NCBI RefSeq assembly: GCF_035573695.1
Contig: NZ_CP121694.1
Span: forward strand, 472,501-536,500
From: Metallumcola ferriviriculae
Lineage (GTDB): Bacteria > Bacillota > JADQBR01
Reading direction: 5' to 3'
Length of the DNA stretch: 64,000 nucleotides
Part shown: positions 58,854 to 64,000 of the stretch, one piece after another
How the letters are laid out: every line of letters begins with the position of its first letter
Position numbering within the stretch: the first letter of the stretch is position 1
Made by a program: the position numbers and the translations under genes
Notes under the pieces: model-generated
The model's input: the letters and a program-made list of their open reading frames with translations, nothing else
What the model was told of the DNA's origin: nothing
Databases searched by the model: none

Positions 58854-60398
58854 TTGCCGGTCCTTAATCATAAGATGCAGAACTATATACAGAAAAACAA
58901 CCCAACGCTGATAATTTTCTCTTTGTTGATTGTTTCTACCTGTGCCATGAGTTACGAATATTTTCTGGGTGCTATGTCCAGCTACCTGCTGGGAGACGGG
59001 AGAATCCAGTGGGCATTGACTATTACGGCCATGATGGTTTCCATGGGGTTCGGTGGCTATAGCTCCCGTTATGTTAAAAGCCACGAGAAAATGGTGGTGA
59101 TTAATGAGCTGGCGATTGCATTTGCCGGTGGTTTTTCTACCCTTTTTCTTTATGCTTTCAATGTATACATCGGATCTGCTCAGGTGGTTACCTTGGGTTA
59201 TATTTCTATAAACGGTTTTATCCTGGGGTTTCAGGTACCCCTTTTTATGCATATCTTACGGAAAGCAGGAGAGTCTTTTGGTGATTTGGTGGCCAGGGTC
59301 ACCCTATTTGATTTTTTGGGTGCCGTACCGGCCGTAATTCTTTATATTTACCTAGTGAAAGGCGTAGGCTTGGTACAAGGTACAATGCTGCTGGGCTTGA
59401 TTAATGTAAGCGTAGTGCTGCTTGGTATAAAACTTTTTGAACCTGAGCTGTCCACCCGCTTTCGCCGGGTTGCAAAGATATTGGTTGTAGCCATTGTTTT
59501 ATTACTGCTGCTGGGACTTACCTTTGGTGAAAGAGCAGTGATGGGATTGGAGCGGCAGTTATATAATGACCGGATAGTATACCAGGAGCAGAGTGACTTT
59601 CAGCGCATTATTCTTACCAAGCGCGGGGAAGATTTGCGGCTGTTTCTCAATGGTAATATTCAATTTTCTTCGCTAGACGAATACCGCTATCATGAAGCAT
59701 TGGTACATCCGGCCATGGATTTGGCTGCTAACCGTGAGAAGGTACTGATATTGGGCGGCGGCGACGGCTTGGCGTTGCGGGAAGTGTTTAAATATCCTGA
59801 AGTGAAAGAAGTGACTTTAGTGGATCTAGACCCTGCTGTGGTAGGATTAGCACGTACCCACCCGGTCATTACCCGGCTTAACCGAGGCAGTTTGGACGAC
59901 CCTAGGGTACAAATTGTTAATCAGGACGGCTATAAGTTTTTGGAGCAGGGCAGCGGTTTATATGGTGTGATTATTGTTGATTTGCCCGACCCCAACAACG
60001 AGGCCTTGGCTAAGCTTTATACTCGCGAATTTTATACAATGGTAAGACGGCATTTAGCCAAAGGTGGCGCTGTAGCAATTCAGTCTACCTCACCCTACTA
60101 TGCGAATGAGGCCTTTTGGAGCATAGTTAATACAGTAGAAGCAGCGGGACTGGATGTGGCACCTTATCATACCTATGTACCAAGCTTTGGGGAGTGGGGC
60201 TTTACCTTGGCCTCTGATACTGCTATAAATAAAAGCAGGATAAAGGTCGAGGTATCTACAAGGTATTTAAAACAGGACATGCTGCCCGGTATGTTTGTCT
60301 TCCCCGGGGATGAAAGCGAAAGCACTAATGAAGCTGTTAATACCTTGATACATCCTGTGATAATAGATCTTTATCAGCAGGCCTGGGAAAACTGGTAG
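58854..60398 (+). CDS. Membrane-bound spermidine-synthase-like protein
   Basis: The 514-residue protein has seven or so N-terminal membrane helices (about 15-225) and a C-terminal spermidine-synthase-type Rossmann domain with VLILGGGDGLALREV (about 300-314), VDLDPAVV and VDLPDPNNEALAKLY. The catalytic Asp is therefore present, so aminopropyl transfer or a related reaction is possible. It starts at TTG 58854 behind GAGGAGG. It is clustered with PspA, DUF350 and the K+ channel; polyamine modification of an envelope substrate has been proposed for such clusters, and is inference here. Confidence 0.8.
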   Translation: MPVLNHKMQNYIQKNNPTLIIFSLLIVSTCAMSYEYFLGAMSSYLLGDGRIQWALTITAMMVSMGFGGYSSRYVKSHEKMVVINELAIAFAGGFSTLFLYAFNVYIGSAQVVTLGYISINGFILGFQVPLFMHILRKAGESFGDLVARVTLFDFLGAVPAVILYIYLVKGVGLVQGTMLLGLINVSVVLLGIKLFEPELSTRFRRVAKILVVAIVLLLLLGLTFGERAVMGLERQLYNDRIVYQEQSDFQRIILTKRGEDLRLFLNGNIQFSSLDEYRYHEALVHPAMDLAANREKVLILGGGDGLALREVFKYPEVKEVTLVDLDPAVVGLARTHPVITRLNRGSLDDPRVQIVNQDGYKFLEQGSGLYGVIIVDLPDPNNEALAKLYTREFYTMVRRHLAKGGAVAIQSTSPYYANEAFWSIVNTVEAAGLDVAPYHTYVPSFGEWGFTLASDTAINKSRIKVEVSTRYLKQDMLPGMFVFPGDESESTNEAVNTLIHPVIIDLYQQAWENW

Positions 60399-60425
60399 GG
60401 CAGATGGGTAAGGGGTGAATTAGTT

Positions 60426-61475
60426 TTGCCGTTCTTTTTTACGTTATTTCGACGCTTAAATATTTTTGGTCGCTGGCGTACACGCTATGGCATTTCAGTA
60501 ATATTGCTGTTAACCGTAGTCCTAGTAGGTGCTTCTTTAGTTATATACTTTGAACGGGGTGTCAATGACCAGTTTCATACCTTTGGTGACGGTGTCTGGT
60601 GGGCGTTAGTGACTATCACTACAGTGGGTTATGGTGATAAATTTCCGTTAAGCATTGGCGGCAGGGCTGTAGCCCTAGTAGTGATGATCGCAGGTATTGG
60701 TACCTTTGGTTATTTGGCGGGGTCGCTATTGGAAGATATTTTAAAAAGGGGGCGCGGCTTAATGCCGGTAAACTATTGTAACCATTTCGTGGTCTGTGAT
60801 TATAGTCATAAAACCAATGCCATTGTGGAGGAACTCTTGAAAGATGACTCGGCAGCTAAAATTGTATTGTTGGCAGACCGAGACGAAAACCCTATGCCCG
60901 GTCACGAGATACATTTCGTTAAGGGGTCAAGCACTGACGAAAATGCACTTAAAAAAGCCAATATTCAGCAGGCGCGGCTGGTAATTGTGTTGGCAGAAAG
61001 TTCTGTGGACGAGTCTTTGGCAGATTCCCATTCTGTCCTAACTACCTTGGCAGTACGTCATCTCAACCCTAAGGCGAAAATAATTGCGGAGGTACTGGAC
61101 CCGAAGAATATTTCTCATTTCCAACGAGCCGGTGCGGATGAAATTATTTCTTCCGGTGAATTGGCCAGCAGCTTGATTGTACGGGCAGGTCTTTACAGCG
61201 GCGGCAGCAGGCTTATTCGTGAGTTGGTTACCAATAAGTTTGGTAATGAGGTTTACGAAAGCATAGTGCCCAGCAACCTGAAAGGTGAGACTTTCGCATC
61301 GGCTGCCCGATTGGTCAGACAGCAAAGCGGTATATTGATTGGTATTAATCGTAATAATGAGGTTCTTACCAACCCAAATGATGAATTGGTGATAAAAGCC
61401 GGTGACCATTTAATTTATATTGCTCAGGAACCGATCCTCAATGAAAGCACAATAAGTGACACTTATGGTGCCTGA
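60426..61475 (+). CDS. Potassium channel with TrkA/RCK domains
   Basis: The 349-residue channel has two membrane helices around a pore with the K+ selectivity filter TVGYGD (about 74-79), then an RCK_N domain (about 118-240) and RCK_C (about 265-345, with NPNDELVIKAGDHLIYIA). MthK/YugO-type channels have the same plan. The RCK_N nucleotide-binding Gly-rich loop is reduced (HFVVCDYSHKTN). It starts at TTG 60426. It ends the envelope cluster. Confidence 0.88.
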   Translation: MPFFFTLFRRLNIFGRWRTRYGISVILLLTVVLVGASLVIYFERGVNDQFHTFGDGVWWALVTITTVGYGDKFPLSIGGRAVALVVMIAGIGTFGYLAGSLLEDILKRGRGLMPVNYCNHFVVCDYSHKTNAIVEELLKDDSAAKIVLLADRDENPMPGHEIHFVKGSSTDENALKKANIQQARLVIVLAESSVDESLADSHSVLTTLAVRHLNPKAKIIAEVLDPKNISHFQRAGADEIISSGELASSLIVRAGLYSGGSRLIRELVTNKFGNEVYESIVPSNLKGETFASAARLVRQQSGILIGINRNNEVLTNPNDELVIKAGDHLIYIAQEPILNESTISDTYGA

Positions 61476-61495
61476 CACCACAAGTGTCACTTATT
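61451..61495. terminator. Hairpin at the end of the K+ channel gene
   Basis: AATAAGTGACACTT (61451-61464) pairs perfectly with AAGTGTCACTTATT (61482-61495), with an inner GGTG/CACC helix. It overlaps the channel's last codons and lacks a T run, so it may stabilise or end the transcript. Confidence 0.6.
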
Positions 61496-61565
61496 GGCTT
61501 TGTACTGCGCAGGCTGACACTTCACAGATTCTATATTAGATTTACACATTTTAGACACTTAATTT

Positions 61566-61574
61566 TGGTATACT
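61566..61574 (+). promoter_or_regulatory. Extended -10 promoter of the DUF302 gene
   Basis: TGGTATACT is an extended -10 (TGnTATAAT type), about 30 bases before the start codon. No good -35 is visible, as expected for this type. Confidence 0.5.
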
Positions 61575-61603
61575 AGGACCAAAGTTTATTAGGAGGTTCA
61601 AAT

Positions 61604-61990
61604 ATGAATTTTGACTATGCTTTGGTTACTAAAAAGTCACTGGAACAAGCGGTTGATGATGTAAAAGAGGCATTGAAGGAACTTAAGTTTGGCACTCTGT
61701 GGGAACTAGACGTACCTTCGAAGTTGAAGGAGAAGGGCGTAGACTTCAAGGGAAAAGCCAGGATTTTAGAAGTATGCAACCCGCATAAGGCCAAAGCAGT
61801 GTTGGAAAAGGACATGAATGTAATTTATTTCTTGCCTTGCAAAGTGGTAGTGTATGAAGATCAAGGAGAAGTCAGGTTGGGTATGGTAAGGCCCACGGTT
61901 TTTATGGAAATGCTAGAAAGTGAAGGGCTGCAGGACTTTGCCCGGGAAGTAGAAGAAACTATAAAAACTGCTTTGCACAAAGCACAATAA
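61604..61990 (+). CDS. DUF302 protein
   Basis: The 128-residue soluble protein has the DUF302 pattern: KKSLEQAVDDVKEALKE at the start, GKARILEVCNPHKAKAVLE in the middle and LPCKVVVYEDQGEVRLGMV after it. The fold is known but no activity is. It starts at ATG 61604 behind TAGGAGG, as a single-gene unit with its own promoter and a hairpin behind it. Confidence 0.88.
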   Translation: MNFDYALVTKKSLEQAVDDVKEALKELKFGTLWELDVPSKLKEKGVDFKGKARILEVCNPHKAKAVLEKDMNVIYFLPCKVVVYEDQGEVRLGMVRPTVFMEMLESEGLQDFAREVEETIKTALHKAQ

Positions 61991-61996
61991 AATCCA

Positions 61997-62036
61997 ATAA
62001 GCCCACACCTCATTGAGAAATGAAGTGCGGGCTTAT
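61997..62036. terminator. Hairpin after the DUF302 gene
   Basis: ATAAGCCC-type stem, 61997-62013 with 62020-62036, nearly perfect over 17 bp. It may serve the plus-strand gene or a lost minus-strand gene. Confidence 0.65.
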
Positions 62037-62057
62037 CAATAGGCCGTTATTTGCTAC

Positions 62058-62093
62058 CTACATTCCCATGCCGCCGCCCTCATCCACACCGGA
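62058..62093 (-). pseudogene. Possible scrap of a groEL 3' end
   Basis: The minus strand reads SGVDEGGGMGM and a stop, like the Gly-Met tail of GroEL. The match is only eleven codons and overlaps a hairpin, so it may be chance. Confidence 0.2.
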
Positions 62094-62105
62094 GGGCCTT
62101 TTTTA
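62076..62105 (+). terminator. Terminator-like hairpin
   Basis: GCCCTC (62076-62081) pairs with GAGGGC (62092-62097) and is followed by CTTTTTTAT. It lies upstream of mqnB. Confidence 0.6.
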
Positions 62106-62262
62106 TTGAGTTAATTTTCTCAAAGGATAAAAAAGGGCTGGGGACATTTATCTAGAATTTTTTAAGTAAAGACACGAGCTTGCTGGGAATCAGTTGGGAT
62201 TAATTAGTAACTAATGCAAGTAACATGTAATAGAAGTAATTATGCCAAAAGGGGAAGCTAAA

Positions 62263-62949
62263 ATGAACATCAGGAATCAAGGGAAAAAGCCGGACACGAA
62301 GCTGAAGAAGCGTATTCTTGTAATAACTGCCGTCGCGGCGGAGAGGGATGCGGTGTTGCGGGGGTTAGGTAAAGATAAGCGCTTTGAAGTTTTAGCGGCG
62401 GGCGTTGGTTCGGCAGCTGCCGCAGTCAGTACCACGAAGGTGCTGGCTGCAAGCAAATACGGTTTGGTTGTCAGCGCCGGTATTGGCGGGGGATTTTCCG
62501 GACGAACTGAAGTCGGTTCTATCGTAGTGGCGAATGAGATTGTTGCTGCTGACCTGGGAGCGGAGACCCCTGAGGGTTTTAGCAGCTTGGATGAATTGGG
62601 CTTTGACTCAAGTCGCATGCAGGTTGATAATAGTTTGGTGAAAAAGGTCACTGAAGCATTACGTTCCGCCGGGATTTCGGTCGATACCGGAGCGGTACTT
62701 ACTGTGTCTACTGTGACAGGCACGACCAAGAGTGCCATAGAATTAGCCAAGAGAGTGCCGGGGGCAGCTGCTGAGGCAATGGAAGGGTATGGTACGGCTC
62801 TTGCGGCTCATGAATTCGGTGTGCCAATTTTGGAAATCCGTGCTATCTCAAACCCGGTTGGCGCGCGTGACCGAGGCGCGTGGCGCATCAAAGAGGCACT
62901 GGCCACATTGGAAGCAGCAAGTTCAGTACTATTGGGGGTGTTGGTGTGA
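62263..62949 (+). CDS. mqnB: Futalosine hydrolase
   Basis: MqnB splits futalosine to dehypoxanthinylfutalosine and hypoxanthine in the alternative menaquinone pathway. The 228-residue protein has the nucleoside-phosphorylase fold signatures VVSAGIGGGFSG, and EAMEGYGTALAAHEFGVP with the catalytic-region Glu/Met, then IRAISNPVGARD. I start at ATG 62263 after AAGGGGAAG; an in-frame ATG at 62242 is also possible. Its stop overlaps the mqnD start (GTGTGA). Confidence 0.9.
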   Translation: MNIRNQGKKPDTKLKKRILVITAVAAERDAVLRGLGKDKRFEVLAAGVGSAAAAVSTTKVLAASKYGLVVSAGIGGGFSGRTEVGSIVVANEIVAADLGAETPEGFSSLDELGFDSSRMQVDNSLVKKVTEALRSAGISVDTGAVLTVSTVTGTTKSAIELAKRVPGAAAEAMEGYGTALAAHEFGVPILEIRAISNPVGARDRGAWRIKEALATLEAASSVLLGVLV

Positions 62950-63788
62950 AAGTTGCTTTTTCACCATGTCCTAACGATACATTTATTTTTCATGCCTGGG
63001 TACATGGGCTAATACCCGGCGCACCCAAGATTGATGTTACCTATGCGGATATCGATATTACAAATAGTCTGGCTGCCAGCGGTAAGGGGCCTGATGTTGT
63101 AAAAATTTCATATGCTGCTTTACCTTGGGTCCTATCGGAGTACGCGCTGTTACCCTGTGGCGGTGCATTAGGTCGAGGCTGTGGCCCGCTGGTATTGACC
63201 CCAGGTAAGTTGGCTGACACCGAAGGGCCTGCGGCGTTAGCCGGCCGGAAGGTGGCGGTGCCTAGTGAACGGTCAACCGCTTACCTATTGTTTCGATTAT
63301 GGGCAGCTCAGCAGGTGCCCGGTGGTATAGGGGAGATTATCGTTCTGCCGTTTCATGAAATTATGCCTGCCGTGCGCGATGGTGAAGTTGATGCCGGGCT
63401 GGTAATTCATGAGGCGCGTTTTACTTATCCGGCCTATGGTCTGACTCTCTTGGCGGATTTAGGTAGTTGGTGGGAAGCGGATACCAAGCTGCCAATTCCT
63501 TTGGGGGCAATTATCGCAAGGCGCTCACTTGACCTGTCTGCCATAGCCGGTTGGATTCGAGCATCGCTCAAATATGCTTGGGAACACCCGGAGGCCTCAC
63601 AGCAGTTTATAATGCAGTACGCCCAGGAACTTTCGCCAGAAGTTGCCAGAGCGCATATCAATCTCTACGTAAACAATTTTTCCGCTGACTTAGGCGAAGC
63701 GGGATATAATGCGGTGTCCACCCTGCTTAAGCGGGCTTCGGACGAGGGATTAGTGCCAAAAGTAGATTTGGCGGCATTGCGGTCGTGA
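62946..63788 (+). CDS. mqnD: 1,4-Dihydroxy-6-naphthoate synthase
   Basis: MqnD converts cyclic dehypoxanthinylfutalosine to 1,4-dihydroxy-6-naphthoate, a late step of the futalosine menaquinone pathway. The 280-residue protein begins VKVAFSPCPNDTFIFHAWVHG, diagnostic for the family, and contains GLVIHEARFTYPAYGL with the catalytic-region His. GTG 62946 overlaps the mqnB stop; the frame is open from 62880 but that part is inside mqnB. mqnA and mqnC are not in the window. Confidence 0.93.
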   Translation: MKVAFSPCPNDTFIFHAWVHGLIPGAPKIDVTYADIDITNSLAASGKGPDVVKISYAALPWVLSEYALLPCGGALGRGCGPLVLTPGKLADTEGPAALAGRKVAVPSERSTAYLLFRLWAAQQVPGGIGEIIVLPFHEIMPAVRDGEVDAGLVIHEARFTYPAYGLTLLADLGSWWEADTKLPIPLGAIIARRSLDLSAIAGWIRASLKYAWEHPEASQQFIMQYAQELSPEVARAHINLYVNNFSADLGEAGYNAVSTLLKRASDEGLVPKVDLAALRS

Positions 63789-63856
63789 AAATTTATCTTT
63801 GGTGAGTAAAGAGTTGTGTAGAGGACAATGAGCGGTAAACCTATAGGGTGGTGTAA

Positions 63857-64000
63857 ATTATTGTACAAAGGTGTTCATGGTGCGGTGATAATGAGCTCTA
63901 TCTAAAATACCATGATGAAGAGTGGGGTGTCCCGGTTCACGATGACCGTACTCATTTTGAATTTTTGGTGTTGGAGTCTGCTCAGGCAGGATTGAGCTGG
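63857..64000 (+). CDS. tag: DNA-3-methyladenine glycosylase I, 5' part (cut by window end), non-canonical start
   Basis: The partial protein reads CSWCGDNELYLKYHDEEWG and then VPVHDDRTHFEFLVLESAQAG, clearly Tag, a base-excision enzyme for alkylated adenine. The zinc-ligand Cys of the N-terminus (CSWC) is present. The frame has a stop at 63854-63856 and no ATG, GTG or TTG before RCSWC, so the start must be ATT 63857 or 63860, just after AGGGTGGTG. The gene runs off the window. Confidence 0.85.
   Translation, partial: MIVQRCSWCGDNELYLKYHDEEWGVPVHDDRTHFEFLVLESAQAGLSW

Noticed and set aside
62058-62093. A transferred or broken groEL gene
   Set aside because: Only eleven codons match and the sequence also forms a terminator hairpin; kept as a low-confidence scrap, not as evidence for a gene loss event.
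62797-62946. A longer MqnD from 62880
   Set aside because: The extra residues are encoded inside mqnB in another frame and precede the conserved MqnD N-terminus, so GTG 62946 is the natural start.
1-64000. CRISPR arrays, rRNA and tRNA genes
   Set aside because: No regularly spaced short repeats, no rRNA-like segments and no convincing cloverleaf with a CCA or T-loop consensus were seen.

Overview
This 64 kb window comes from a low-to-moderate G+C, endospore-forming anaerobic Firmicute, probably of the Peptococcaceae / Desulfotomaculum type. That placement is an inference from gene content: a System I (Ccm) cytochrome c maturation operon, futalosine-pathway menaquinone genes (mqnB, mqnD), a gerA-type germinant receptor operon, a membrane-bound group 4 [NiFe] hydrogenase, and the Firmicute order yycJ - htrA - CxxH/CxxC protein - rlmH.

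Layout. 1-5750: ccmF (cut by the window edge), ccmH, a ccmI-like gene, a secreted protein of unknown function, ccmABC, ccmD and a small exported protein; this operon builds c-type cytochromes. 5780-12090: a structured intergenic element, an exported gluzincin peptidase, then a BlaI-type repressor and M56 peptidase heading an operon with a DUF2318 protein and an FtsX/ABC/FtsX exporter. 12200-16196: murA, yycJ, htrA, the CxxH/CxxC protein and rlmH. 16180-29800: an A+T-rich genomic island entered exactly at the 3' end of rlmH, the site used by staphylococcal SCC elements. Near-identical att-like repeats cut it into a 2.0 kb three-gene cassette and an 11.6 kb cassette. The latter holds a type I restriction-modification system (hsdS broken by an IS3-family element), a frame-broken gene of unknown function, and a two-gene unit (HEPN-like protein plus AAA-type ATPase with a C-terminal helix-hairpin-helix region). 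No Ccr or other site-specific recombinase is visible.

29850-41190: an insertion-sequence-rich zone. An IS1182-like element splits a VOC/glyoxalase-family gene and its 6-bp target duplication can be reconstructed to the base. A gerA-gerB-gerC operon and a small gene follow on the minus strand. A second DDE-transposase IS follows, and then an IS1634-type element flanked by a perfect 229-bp direct repeat, the very long target duplication known for that family.

41196-45693: a LytS/LytT-type two-component system beside a CstA-type transporter, probably a pyruvate or peptide uptake module. 45930-53102: a six-gene Hyf/Hyc-like [NiFe] hydrogenase operon whose large subunit ends exactly at the usual protease cleavage point, followed by an ArsR-family regulator. 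53759-56230: ung (minus), a broken anti-sigma-like gene, a DUF2680 protein, a possible antiporter remnant, and a His/Cys-rich membrane protein behind a CsoR-like dyad. 56404-61475: a DUF4178 / PspA / DUF4247 / DUF350 / membrane spermidine-synthase-like / K+ channel cluster, probably for envelope maintenance. 61604-64000: a DUF302 protein, mqnB, mqnD and the start of tag (DNA-3-methyladenine glycosylase I).

Two genes, ccmA and tag, appear to start at non-canonical AUC/AUU codons. Strongest leads: the rlmH att-bounded cassettes, the HEPN/AAA pair, and the 229-bp duplication around the IS1634-type element.
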